Below, in pieces: positions 1-6,944 of a stretch of 9,770 bases of DNA (positions within the stretch are counted from its first letter, which is position 1; each line of letters starts with the position of its first letter). This stretch comes from Phycisphaerae bacterium (GTDB lineage: Bacteria > Planctomycetota > Phycisphaerae > WQYP01). The position numbers and the translations under genes are program-made. The stretch covers positions 1 to 9,770 of the forward strand of contig JABEVA010000042.1 in assembly GCA_013044065.1 (NCBI GenBank). The letters are read 5' to 3'. The notes beneath the pieces were generated by a model that did not search any database, was not told the origin of the DNA, and worked only from the letters and a program-made list of their open reading frames with translations.

Positions 1-2
1 GA

Positions 3-1871
3 TCAGTCGTGAAAACACAAGGCATCTTGTTGCAGACCCTCATAGATAATCCATACCATGCGGTAAGCGAGTCCGCGAAAGAAAATATCCAACGGGTCGT
101 GGCCGGCCCGCGCAATGGCCGGCCCATCAAATTCCACCAGACAATCCGCCCAAATCGGCAGCGATCCAATGCGCTTATCCACCGATGGGCCATGGCGGTG
201 AATTCCAAATACGCCCAGATCTTCGTTGCAATACTCAAAGCCCGCCCACTGCATGGCCGTCATCAGTTCAAGATGCGCTGCGTACTGGCTTAAAATGGCG
301 CTCGGCACCGGCTCTGCGGGCCGAAAATTTCCCAGCAGCCCAGTGTGATCCGCGGTGGCACCCTGCAGAGACTGATCCGCCGCATTTTGCACCCAGTGAA
401 ATTTATCGCTGGAGAGATTAAAACTACTGTCCAGAAAAATGCCCTCCAGGCCGATCCGATCATGAAATTCTCGCCACCGGCGCATCCAGTAATCCCGAAT
501 CGTCTGGTCACGCAGGTTCAGCACCGCAAAAACCGGGGTGTAGTGGTCCGCCTCAATCGCATTGGACGGGTTGCGCACCCAGGCAGCCTTGGCTTTCACC
601 AAGGCCTGCTCCACGGAATCTTGCGTGGGCAAAAACCGAATGCGATCGGTATGGCCATTACGGTTGCGAAAAATTTCCGTCAGCACGGATAACGACGTGT
701 TACCCCACATTTCCACCTTGGCACCGGCAGCCTGTACAAACTGGCATAGCGCTTGGAGTTTGTCTTCGCCGACACTTTCCGGAATTTTATAATCCACCGT
801 GCAGCACATATTACCCACGCCCCAGACATTCATATTGTTGGCGCAGTGATTGGCCAGTCCGATTTTTTTTACGCCAGCCGCCAACAGCTTGGTCGCCCCC
901 TGAGTGCGGTAACGGTCCAGATCCGCCGGTCCCCATTCTTCCATCAAACCGTATGTGGACACCCGCTGCCGTTTCATGCCGATCTGGCGATGGAGATGAT
1001 CAAAAACCGTTTCCCGAATCTCCTGGTAGACATTAAACCGTTCCACACGGTCCAATAGACCTCCCAGCCACAACACTTCCACCGGCCCGGTGGCGAACTC
1101 CATCGCCAGATCCCCGCAGTGCTCATGCCAATGAACCATCTGCCGGCTGTCGCGCGGTTTTTCAAAGAGTGATCGAATATGGGCGGTGCGTGTGGCCCAG
1201 GTGATCAACGTCCCTGCTGGCCCACTGGTAAACGTGAACCCCTGCAATTCGGTCTGCAGCGGCAGAAATTGAAAAATTGAGGGATTTGCGGCCGTGGGCA
1301 AATACCATTCGCTGGAATAAAACTGCGATTCATCGGTAAACGCTACCTGAGATGGTACAAAACAGTTGCGCAACCAGAATTCGCTTCCAATGATGGTGCC
1401 TTGGGGTTCCCAGGTGCCGCGATCCAGGATTTTATAGATTGGAATATCCTTGCTTTTATACTCGTACTGATAGGAAAACCCGAGCCATGTCCGGCCCGCA
1501 ATATGTCTTTCAACAGGCCGCAAAATCATTTCCAAAGTTGTATCTTTTGCGGGTATGGCGGGCCGCGTCCAATCTGTGGTTACGTAGCGGTTTCGGACGC
1601 TATGCACCATCCATTCCATGATGCCCCGATCTTGTCGAGAGGCGGCAAAGGTCAGGCGTACCCCCGACCCATCCCCGCAAAAGTTCTTCATTCGGTAATC
1701 CAGCAATTCCACGCCCCACGGATTACGAATTTCCACAAACATCGGGCGTGCCGCACTACGCAGCTCAACCCCAGGGGCCGATACCGCTCCAATGCCCAGG
1801 AAATGTTCCTGTTGTCGCACAAACTTAATGTTAATGCCGTTGGACAACAGGTGCGCGTTGGGGAAGGCCAT
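3..1871 (-). CDS. Uncharacterised TIM-barrel glycoside-hydrolase-like protein (622 aa)
   Basis: I do not recognise a named family. ATG start with an AAGGA-type ribosome site about 7 nt upstream; the TGA stop falls at 3-5, so the frame is complete but nothing downstream is visible. There is no signal peptide or membrane segment, so it is probably cytosolic. Residues 1 to about 290 look like a beta-rich N-terminal domain with many aromatics (for example W52, W87, W129, F131). Residues 300-610 resemble an alpha-galactosidase-like (clan GH-D/GH31) barrel. Strand-like segments include K335-KIGLANH, K385-VEMWGNTS and G474-LEGIFLDSS, where D481 sits in the place of a barrel nucleophile. E550-D551 in the CNEDLG segment is a candidate acid/base. 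A role in glycan or glycoside breakdown is inferred from this architecture and from the carbohydrate-binding remnant just upstream. It could instead be a catalytically inactive relative; substrate unknown. Confidence 0.6.
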   Translation of the reverse strand: MAFPNAHLLSNGINIKFVRQQEHFLGIGAVSAPGVELRSAARPMFVEIRNPWGVELLDYRMKNFCGDGSGVRLTFAASRQDRGIMEWMVHSVRNRYVTTDWTRPAIPAKDTTLEMILRPVERHIAGRTWLGFSYQYEYKSKDIPIYKILDRGTWEPQGTIIGSEFWLRNCFVPSQVAFTDESQFYSSEWYLPTAANPSIFQFLPLQTELQGFTFTSGPAGTLITWATRTAHIRSLFEKPRDSRQMVHWHEHCGDLAMEFATGPVEVLWLGGLLDRVERFNVYQEIRETVFDHLHRQIGMKRQRVSTYGLMEEWGPADLDRYRTQGATKLLAAGVKKIGLANHCANNMNVWGVGNMCCTVDYKIPESVGEDKLQALCQFVQAAGAKVEMWGNTSLSVLTEIFRNRNGHTDRIRFLPTQDSVEQALVKAKAAWVRNPSNAIEADHYTPVFAVLNLRDQTIRDYWMRRWREFHDRIGLEGIFLDSSFNLSSDKFHWVQNAADQSLQGATADHTGLLGNFRPAEPVPSAILSQYAAHLELMTAMQWAGFEYCNEDLGVFGIHRHGPSVDKRIGSLPIWADCLVEFDGPAIARAGHDPLDIFFRGLAYRMVWIIYEGLQQDALCFHD

Positions 1872-1907
1872 ACCACATCCTTTATTTTGGAAATAAATCT
1901 AACCGGC

Positions 1908-1936
1908 CGGCGGGTCTTAAGCGGATTTTCCCGCCG
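1908..1936 (-). terminator. Hairpin just after the stop of the CBM9-like remnant
   Basis: CGGCGGG (1908-1914) pairs perfectly with CCCGCCG (1930-1936) across a 15-nt loop and begins immediately after the remnant's TAG. On the minus strand it is followed by a mixed T-rich stretch (GGTTAGATTTATTT), not a clean U-tract. It is probably the old gene's terminator. On the plus strand a CTATTTTT run follows the hairpin, but no plus-strand gene is present to need it. Confidence 0.3.
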
Positions 1937-2220
1937 CTATTTTTCCCAGCCAAAAGCCAACTCATTGGCCCAGTGGGGAGTCCATTGAGCATCCAGCGCC
2001 GGGGTATTCACCCGGGACACCAGCCGGTGCATCGGCAATTCCATGATCCGGCCGCCGCTGGCTTTGTTAACGCGGCAGGTAAATTTAACCGGCTTCCCGG
2101 CCACGATTCAGTTTATGCACATCCGGAATCTCCGGCCAGGGGATCGCACATTCCACAATCCTCATGCCGTTGCCATAGAGCATGGGGAGGATTTTGCGGT
2201 TCGGGCGGTCCTGATTTTTG
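1937..2220 (-). pseudogene. Truncated, frameshifted C-terminal remnant of a CBM9-like carbohydrate-binding protein
   Basis: Two minus-strand frames together encode what looks like the last ~80 residues of a CBM9/DOMON-like beta-sandwich. The first, about 2190 to 2098, reads LYGNGMRIVECAIPWPEIPD then VHKLNRG. A one-base shift in the GGCCGGG run near 2096-2102 moves the reading to KPVKFTCRVN, then MHRLVSRVNTPALDAQ, then WTPHWANELAFGWEK, ending at TAG 1939-1937. I recall tails with an E-x-A-I-P-W-x-E-I-P core and a W-x-x-H-W-A-N-E ending as the end of carbohydrate-binding domains fused to secreted planctomycete-type enzymes. No N-terminal part is found: upstream the sequence runs straight into the tRNA gene, so this is a relic and not merely a sequencing slip. 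The upstream boundary is approximate. The 3' end lies 65 nt before the start of the glycoside-hydrolase-like gene. Confidence 0.6.
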
Positions 2221-2304
2221 GGTGGCGTGGCGTCCTTGCGGCGGCTGCCGGTTGGGCTAGTGCCATCGGCCAACCGTGGAAAATGCAACCCAATCCATGA
2301 ATAA

Positions 2305-2395
2305 CGGAGAGAGCGGGATTCGAACCCGCGGTACAGGTTGTAACCCGTACACCGGTTTAGCAAACCGGCGCCTTCAGCCGCTCGGCCATCTCTCC
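2305..2395 (-). tRNA. tRNA-Ser (anticodon GCU)
   Basis: Read on the minus strand, the acceptor stem GGAGAGA (2395-2389) pairs with TCTCTCC and is followed by discriminator G at 2305, as usual for serine tRNAs. The D-arm contains GGCCGAGCGGC. The anticodon stem CCGGT/ACCGG carries a TTGCTAA loop with anticodon GCT at 2361-2359, reading AGC and AGU codons. A long variable arm (GTACGGGTT paired with AACCTGTAC) marks a class II tRNA. The T-arm is CGCGGGTTCGAATCCCG. The 3' CCA is not encoded; the next bases are TTA. The gene stands alone, 110 nt downstream of the porin A terminator, with a candidate promoter of its own. Confidence 0.97.
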
Positions 2396-2408
2396 AGAGC
2401 GTCTCAAC

Positions 2409-2435
2409 CTTATCGGCAGGGGGCGGCAAAGTCAA
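2409..2435 (-). promoter_or_regulatory. Candidate sigma70-type promoter of tRNA-Ser
   Basis: On the minus strand a TTGACT -35-like box (2435-2430) and a GATAAG -10-like box (2414-2409) are separated by 15 nt, somewhat shorter than the usual 17. The -10 ends 13 nt before the mature tRNA 5' end, which would give a short leader. The position and the -35 match are good; the -10 match is moderate. Confidence 0.4.
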
Positions 2436-2504
2436 TGAAAGCCGGCGTTTGCGGCACTGCGCAATGCGGTGGCGCTGGGACGGAAAATGTACGGATGGTG
2501 GACC

Positions 2505-2539
2505 AACGAAAGCGGCGGGGCTTTTGAAGGCCCCGCCGC
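2505..2539 (-). terminator. Intrinsic-type terminator of porin A
   Basis: GCGGCGGGGC (2512-2521) and GCCCCGCCGC (2530-2539) form a perfect 10-bp GC-rich stem with an 8-nt loop, 28 nt after the porin A stop. Minus-strand transcription then meets TTTCGTT, a weak U-tract. The stem, loop and tail closely resemble the hairpin after porin B at 8371-8409. Confidence 0.75.
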
Positions 2540-2567
2540 GTTAATTTATCATTCGTTCAAACTTGGT

Positions 2568-4052
2568 TTAGAACGCGTAAACCGCATCCACCGCGAAGAA
2601 CGTCTGCTGGTGTTTGCCCGCAGATCCGCCGCCCTGTAGCACACGGTGATCCGCGAGGTCTTCGCGAATTTCCGGGCGAATCTTCAGGCTCTTGAGCAAA
2701 TTGGCGTTCGGGAAGGGAGTGATGGACGCACCAATCGTGAATTCGCCCGCGTTCACGGTTGTTGCAGTACCGGTAGGCACGATGAACGACTTGCCATCGT
2801 AGATGTATTCGGCCCGGCCATTTATAGTCAGGTACGAGTTCACGTGGTAACTGGCGTAAAACGCGGTATCGAACCAACAGGCGGATTGGGCATTACCGAT
2901 GCGCGTGCCGATAGACGTAGCCCGCAGGCCCGGTGACCCGGGGCTAAGAAAGCTGGAGGATCCGTAGCCGTCCGCCAGCGTGGCTCCAGCGCCGTCATAA
3001 CCCAGATTGGTATCGTTGGCCAGCGTCAATCTGCCATTGAGGATGTTCTTGGGATGCCAAGAGGTGACCATATCACCAACGGTGCGGTAGTAGCCATTGC
3101 TGCCCGCATCTTCCGGCCCAAAAAGGATCCCGGGCTTGAACATCCACTGCGAATTGGGTTTGTAGCAAGCACCAGCCAGCCAGCTTACCATGCTGTTGTC
3201 ATCGTTGAGGGCTTGGTTGTTACCGCGGTCGAAACCTGCGATGAACGACAGTTGCTGGTTGACAATGTACTTGGCCGTGATACCTGTAAGGGTATAGGGC
3301 AGCACATGGCCAAACGCCAAGCTGTGTGAATAAAACAGGTTGTCAACCGGATCAATTTGCTCCAGACCAAAGGGAGTATCAAACTTCCCGGCCCGAATCA
3401 GCACGCCGCTGTGAGCACCAATCGGCACGCCAAAATCGAGGTAGGCCTGTTCCAAGTCGAATTGGTCGAGTGGATCACCTTCGGTATTATTGGCCCAGGA
3501 ATGATAAAAATTCAGGCCATTGGCGTGAATGAGATCCGCATCCGAGCCGTAGATCATCTCGATCTTTCCGCCGATATCCCAGCCGCGCTTGCGGAACGCG
3601 GGATTGGCAAAATTGATCACCTTTTCAAGGTACAAACCGACTTGATCAAGCTGGATGTTGTTGCCTTTTTCGGTGTTAAAGGCGCTGCCACCGTAAGGCC
3701 GGGGGGCATTTTGGAAGCTGGTGGTGTAACCAATATCCAGGTAGCCACCAACTTTGATCCCCGCGTTGTCCATATCCTGGCCTACGGTGGATCCATTTCC
3801 GTCGGAAATTCTGCCCATTGCATACATCAGCAAGGGCTGATTTTCCGGCGTTGCGGCCGGGGTTACGGGCGCGGCCGTTTCAGCCATACCGTTGGTCGTG
3901 GCGGTGCTGGTCGGAGCACTGTCGAGACTTACGGTGGTATCCGTAGCCGGGATGGAATTCGCGGCTCTTGCTGAAACCGGGCTGATGAAGAACAGCCCTG
4001 CTCCAGCCATGGCCGCCGCGATGGCCATGGAGATTCTCAAACTGCGCTGCAT
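2568..4052 (-). CDS. BBP2/OmpL-like outer-membrane beta-barrel porin (porin A)
   Basis: 494 residues, ATG start with a strong AAAAGGAG site 5 nt upstream. Residues 1-31 are a Sec signal peptide: basic MQRSLR, an alanine-rich core, and a likely cleavage near ARAA. Residues 32-72 are a T/A/P-rich linker. The barrel begins near 74 (PLLMYAMG) and shows alternating aromatic strands with the turns and motifs of the putative beta-barrel porin-2 (OmpL-like) family. Examples are the KVGGYLDIGYTTSF segment at 100-113, RKRGWDIGGKIEMIYG at 154-169, QFDLEQAYLDF at 197-207, GKFDTPFG at 222-229 and FYSHSLAFG at 240-248. The C-terminal residue is F494, the usual barrel assembly signal. It presumably sits in the outer membrane as a channel; the solute is unknown. 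It differs from porin B by two cysteines (C296, C392) and a Gly/Ser-rich insertion around 358-386. It is followed by its own terminator and preceded by a 518-nt spacer, so it is probably monocistronic. Confidence 0.88.
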   Translation of the reverse strand: MQRSLRISMAIAAAMAGAGLFFISPVSARAANSIPATDTTVSLDSAPTSTATTNGMAETAAPVTPAATPENQPLLMYAMGRISDGNGSTVGQDMDNAGIKVGGYLDIGYTTSFQNAPRPYGGSAFNTEKGNNIQLDQVGLYLEKVINFANPAFRKRGWDIGGKIEMIYGSDADLIHANGLNFYHSWANNTEGDPLDQFDLEQAYLDFGVPIGAHSGVLIRAGKFDTPFGLEQIDPVDNLFYSHSLAFGHVLPYTLTGITAKYIVNQQLSFIAGFDRGNNQALNDDNSMVSWLAGACYKPNSQWMFKPGILFGPEDAGSNGYYRTVGDMVTSWHPKNILNGRLTLANDTNLGYDGAGATLADGYGSSSFLSPGSPGLRATSIGTRIGNAQSACWFDTAFYASYHVNSYLTINGRAEYIYDGKSFIVPTGTATTVNAGEFTIGASITPFPNANLLKSLKIRPEIREDLADHRVLQGGGSAGKHQQTFFAVDAVYAF

Positions 4053-4570
4053 AAAAACTCCTTTTCTTAAAATGCTCGGGCATGCAGGCCTGCGGTTACG
4101 CAGCCGCCGACTGATGCCACTGATTCATGCAGATCGTTGGCCCGTACCATGGTTATCGGTACGTCAGCCTTTATATTCGTGTTCAAATTTTCATTTTGCA
4201 AATTCATAACCGAGTCACCGCTTTTTAGCACTTTGTGGCATCTTTTAGGTGCCTAACACCACGATCAACGGCCAATATCCGTGCTGCCATGCAAGGCAAA
4301 CCGGTATTTCCGATTCGTTGATGTGCCTGGGTCCATCAGGCTATGCTTAAACTAAAACTTACCCTTCCTATTGCGGGATGGACCTCGTTTACTCCGAGAG
4401 TGCGACATGCCACTGCCACACTCCTGTTTTGCCTTTCGGCATTATCGGCCTGAAAGGTCCGGGAAAAACACTTTTTTTATAACCCGCACCGTTCGCCTTA
4501 CCCGCTGAAATAATATCAAGCGTTATAAAGATTGCAAGTGGCTATGATGAAGAAACGGTTAAGGGCAAAA
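4053..4570. other. 518-nt intergenic region: upstream/leader region of porin A
   Basis: No convincing gene on either strand; the longest frames that start here are about 30 codons or fewer and lack family features. The region must hold the 3' end signal of the glycogen synthase transcript and the promoter of porin A, both minus strand. The only clear element is the porin A ribosome site (4058-4065). Several small inverted repeats occur: 4143-4148/4158-4163 (listed separately), CTGCG/CGCAG at 4090-4103, and an AT-rich dyad, CGGG-AAAAA/TTTTT-CCCG, spanning 4460-4486. TATAAA-like boxes are present, but none has a well-spaced -35. No strong GC hairpin with a U-tract follows glycogen synthase. Confidence 0.6.
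4143..4163. repeat. Inverted repeat upstream of porin A (possible operator or leader hairpin)
   Basis: CGTACC (4143-4148) and GGTACG (4158-4163) are perfect inverted arms around a 9-nt centre, with an ACCATGGT palindrome partly inside. It lies about 90 nt before the porin A start codon, where it could be a regulator site or fold in the 5' UTR. This rests on symmetry and position only. Confidence 0.3.
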
Positions 4571-6652
4571 TCAAGCGGTGCTTAGACGCCTGGCCAAGGC
4601 CAGTCGATGAGCTTGCGTGTAGTGAATAATGAGGTTATTCCAGTCAAAATATTCGCTTAAGCGTTCTACGCGATTACGAAGTTCTACCCGCGCGCGACGG
4701 TCTTTTAGCGCAAAATTGAAGAGGATTTCGGTAAGCTGATGGGCAGCCTGATCAAAATCCACCGTCCGCCGGTTGACCACAAAAAGTCCGTTGGCGGCCG
4801 GATCTGGAATGTGGCTTTGCACATAACTGCCAAAGCCTGCCAGGTCACTGGTAATGGCAGGCACTCCGCTGGCGACGCATTCCATTGGGGTGTATCCCCA
4901 AGGTTCGTAATAGCTTGGGAACACGCCGATATGGCAGCCACGAATGAATTGATCGTAGTCCAACGCGATCAAGGGAGAGGTTGCGGAAAGAAAATCAGGG
5001 TGAAAAACCACTTTTACCGGATCATCCTTGGCGTTAAAGAGTCGGCAGGTCCGAAGCTGCTGCAACACCGAATCGTGGGCATCATCCCACAGGTCGTGGG
5101 TAACGATGGACGGCTGCTTCCAAGTTCGCCAGGCGTGCATGCCGCGTTTAAGGCGCACCACCGCTTCTTCCGGCAGAAGCTCCGCGGAACTGGGCAGGCG
5201 GCCCAAACTAACGGCGGAAAGTAAGGCTTCGCCCATATCATGGGAGATATGCTCGCAGCTGAGCTTCAGCTCGTCGAACATGGCTTGGCTTTTTAGTACA
5301 TCAACATTGATGGATTTGTATGGGGCTTTGGTAATGATGAACGCCACCATGGTCACGGGAACGTTGCCGGTTTTCAGCCAGTGGTTGAGCCGGGCCAATG
5401 ATTCAATAAACAGGTTGATGCCCTTGTTGTTGTATTCATAGCGGCCACTGATAAACACATATAGCGTGCGGTCCAAATTGAAGCTGTAAGAAGGAAAAAA
5501 ATGGCCCGCGACAAAAGTATGAATGGCTTCTTTGTATTCCTTGTGAAGATTTTGAAATTCGTGCAGGGCGGAAAATTTCTGGATGTTCAAACCGTTGGGG
5601 GTGATGACATCCGGTTTGCGGCCAAGCATCTTTTCCGCTTCCAAAGCCGTTACATCCGATACGGTGGTGAAGGCATCGGCGCAATGGGCGGCTCCGCGTT
5701 CCACGCAATACCGCGGGTAAATGGCATATTGTCCCGCCGCATGATCCGGATTGATCAGGTCTATTTTGGCATAAAAATCGGAATTATCTGTACACAGATA
5801 GCGGCCTAACAGCGTGGCGTGCGTGGTAAAGACTGTGGCCACGGGCACTTTGAGAAAGCGTACCCGCATCAAGCCGAGTCCCGCCATCCATTCATGGAAA
5901 TGGGCGATGATGGGGCGCGTTCCGGCGATTACCTTCGCCAGTTCCTCCAGAAACATGCCGGTGACGAACCCGAAGGAAATCACGTTGTTCATATCGGCAT
6001 CCTGATCCGGCGATTGAATGTGATGGTCCGTCCAGAGCATATACTTGAACTCGCCCAGGCGTGCAAACGCCGCTTGGTAATCCAACAAAATCACCTGTGG
6101 ACGACCCGCGATCAGCCAGTGTCCGAAATGAGCTCGCACGTTAAGTTCACTAAGACGGCGCATGGTTTCGGCCAGGTGCGGAGGTGGAGTGGCCTCTTCA
6201 AATTCCACTGCGGCAGTGTCGGCGTTGTACGGCCCGATGAGGCAGTAACGGTCCGCCCATGCACTGACCATATTAGCCGCTTTGGACCGCATTACGGTGT
6301 AAATACCGCCCAGTTGCCAGCAGACTTCCCAAGCGACCTCAAAAAGCAGCGGCTGGCTCTCATCGGGTTGGTCAATTCGCGTGGCCCGTGGACGGAGCAC
6401 AATTTTGGGTGGTGGTGGGTACGTTGCCGGTGGCCGGTGCTCCATCGGCGTGGTGGTGCGGGGTGAAGGCAGCGCAAATGGCTCCGCTTTCGGGGGGCTT
6501 GGCGGCGATGTGTGCGCAGAGGCGGTGGCTGGTGCCCCCGACGAGGAGGCATGTTGGTCCGAACGGTCTATTTCGGTTAAAGCTCGGGGCGGGTTGGAAG
6601 GGTGAAGCCCGCGGTGTGTGCTTTTGCGACCGGTTCGTTTCGATTGCGACAT
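4571..6652 (-). CDS. Glycogen synthase, eukaryote-type GT3 family
   Basis: 693 residues. Catalyses alpha-1,4 chain elongation of glycogen from a nucleotide-glucose donor (UDP-glucose in characterised GT3 enzymes), in the cytosol. Residues 103 to the end align by eye with animal and yeast glycogen synthase across their length. Matching segments are FEVAWEVCWQLGGIYTV (104-120), HFHEWMAG (251-258), VFTTHATLLGRYLC (274-287), YPRYCVERGAAHCA (312-325), DVITPNGLNIQKFSALHEFQ (348-367), FHPDFLSATSPL (550-561) and GCHIGVFPSYYEPWGYTPME (572-591). The last carries the GT3/GT-B E-x7-E pair, E583 and E591. The arginine-rich helix at 652-664 corresponds to the glucose-6-phosphate site of eukaryotic enzymes. 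Residues 1-100 are a Pro/Ser/Thr-rich, probably disordered extension absent from the aligned eukaryotic start. The ATG has a GGAG site at the right distance, so the long form is preferred; M70 is the alternative start. It stands alone, 292 nt from nth and 518 nt from porin A. Confidence 0.95.
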   Translation of the reverse strand: MSQSKRTGRKSTHRGLHPSNPPRALTEIDRSDQHASSSGAPATASAHTSPPSPPKAEPFALPSPRTTTPMEHRPPATYPPPPKIVLRPRATRIDQPDESQPLLFEVAWEVCWQLGGIYTVMRSKAANMVSAWADRYCLIGPYNADTAAVEFEEATPPPHLAETMRRLSELNVRAHFGHWLIAGRPQVILLDYQAAFARLGEFKYMLWTDHHIQSPDQDADMNNVISFGFVTGMFLEELAKVIAGTRPIIAHFHEWMAGLGLMRVRFLKVPVATVFTTHATLLGRYLCTDNSDFYAKIDLINPDHAAGQYAIYPRYCVERGAAHCADAFTTVSDVTALEAEKMLGRKPDVITPNGLNIQKFSALHEFQNLHKEYKEAIHTFVAGHFFPSYSFNLDRTLYVFISGRYEYNNKGINLFIESLARLNHWLKTGNVPVTMVAFIITKAPYKSINVDVLKSQAMFDELKLSCEHISHDMGEALLSAVSLGRLPSSAELLPEEAVVRLKRGMHAWRTWKQPSIVTHDLWDDAHDSVLQQLRTCRLFNAKDDPVKVVFHPDFLSATSPLIALDYDQFIRGCHIGVFPSYYEPWGYTPMECVASGVPAITSDLAGFGSYVQSHIPDPAANGLFVVNRRTVDFDQAAHQLTEILFNFALKDRRARVELRNRVERLSEYFDWNNLIIHYTQAHRLALARRLSTA

Positions 6653-6657
6653 GATAT

Positions 6658-6661
6658 CTCC
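6658..6661 (-). promoter_or_regulatory. Ribosome binding site that fixes the long glycogen synthase start
   Basis: GGAG on the minus strand with a 5-nt spacer (ATATC) to the ATG at 6652-6650. It supports translation of the 100-residue low-complexity N-terminal tail in preference to initiation at M70. Confidence 0.65.
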
Positions 6662-6722
6662 GTCATTTTATTTGTGGGCAGCGTGGTTTGGGCCAGCGCC
6701 CTTTGAAACACCAAGGATCGTT

Positions 6723-6728
6723 ATTCTA
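6723..6728 (-). promoter_or_regulatory. Possible -10 element for glycogen synthase
   Basis: TAGAAT on the minus strand, 70 nt before the start codon in the 292-nt spacer. No good TTGACA-like box stands 16-18 nt upstream, so this is a weak call. Confidence 0.2.
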
Positions 6729-6776
6729 ACCGAAGCGTTGAGGTTGTGGATATCAGAGAATCTGGCGACTTTTGCG

Positions 6777-6805
6777 TTTGCCCGCCCGCTTCGGGACTGG
6801 GCAAA
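6777..6805. repeat. Compound inverted repeat between nth and glycogen synthase
   Basis: TTTGCCC (6777-6783) pairs with GGGCAAA (6799-6805). Inside it CCCG (6785-6788) pairs with CGGG (6792-6795) around a CTT loop, so an 11-bp structure forms with one small internal bulge. It is 140 nt past the nth stop in the direction of transcription and lacks a downstream U-run on that strand. It could end or stabilise the nth transcript, or be a protein site upstream of glycogen synthase. Confidence 0.4.
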
Positions 6806-6944
6806 AATAACTTCACACTTTCCGGCTGGTTCTTTTGGCCGCTGGCGGCGTTGCTCGCTCCTTACAGACCCAAGGCCAGGTTATGCGAGCCCGTCGCGTC
6901 TTGCCAGCAGCCAAAATTACTGCGCCGTAAAACCCGAATTTATT

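Noticed and set aside
2281..2310. tRNA-Ser 3' end as a present attachment site
   Set aside because: I see no integrase, no direct repeat of the tRNA 3' end in the window and no mobile cargo; only the decayed neighbour hints at past events.
2085..2435. 116-residue minus-strand frame running through the tRNA gene
   Set aside because: Its first half is translated tRNA-Ser, a common artefact. Only the last ~30 codons are meaningful, and they are reported as part of the CBM9-like remnant.
3357..3974. Long plus-strand open frames opposite porin A, with similar frames opposite porin B (8627-9328, 9470-9712)
   Set aside because: The antisense translations resemble each other, which could look like a conserved hidden gene. 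The similarity follows from the sense-strand paralogy read in the same register; no ribosome sites or independent family features are seen.
4285..4345. Plus-strand GCAAGGCAAACC stretch reminiscent of a c-di-GMP-I riboswitch
   Set aside because: The second conserved block and the GGTAGGTAGC-type pairing are missing, and no plus-strand gene follows.
4405..4425. GCCACTG as in the cobalamin riboswitch
   Set aside because: Only the heptamer matches; the surrounding conserved boxes are absent and the orientation is away from any plus-strand gene.
4363..4428. Tiny basic minus-strand frame of about 18 codons beginning MSHSRSKRG
   Set aside because: The AGGAG is about 12 nt upstream, too far, and nothing else supports translation; chance is the simplest explanation.
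5819..6466. 215-residue plus-strand frame opposite glycogen synthase
   Set aside because: It lies wholly antisense to a strongly conserved GT3 region and has no recognisable features of its own.
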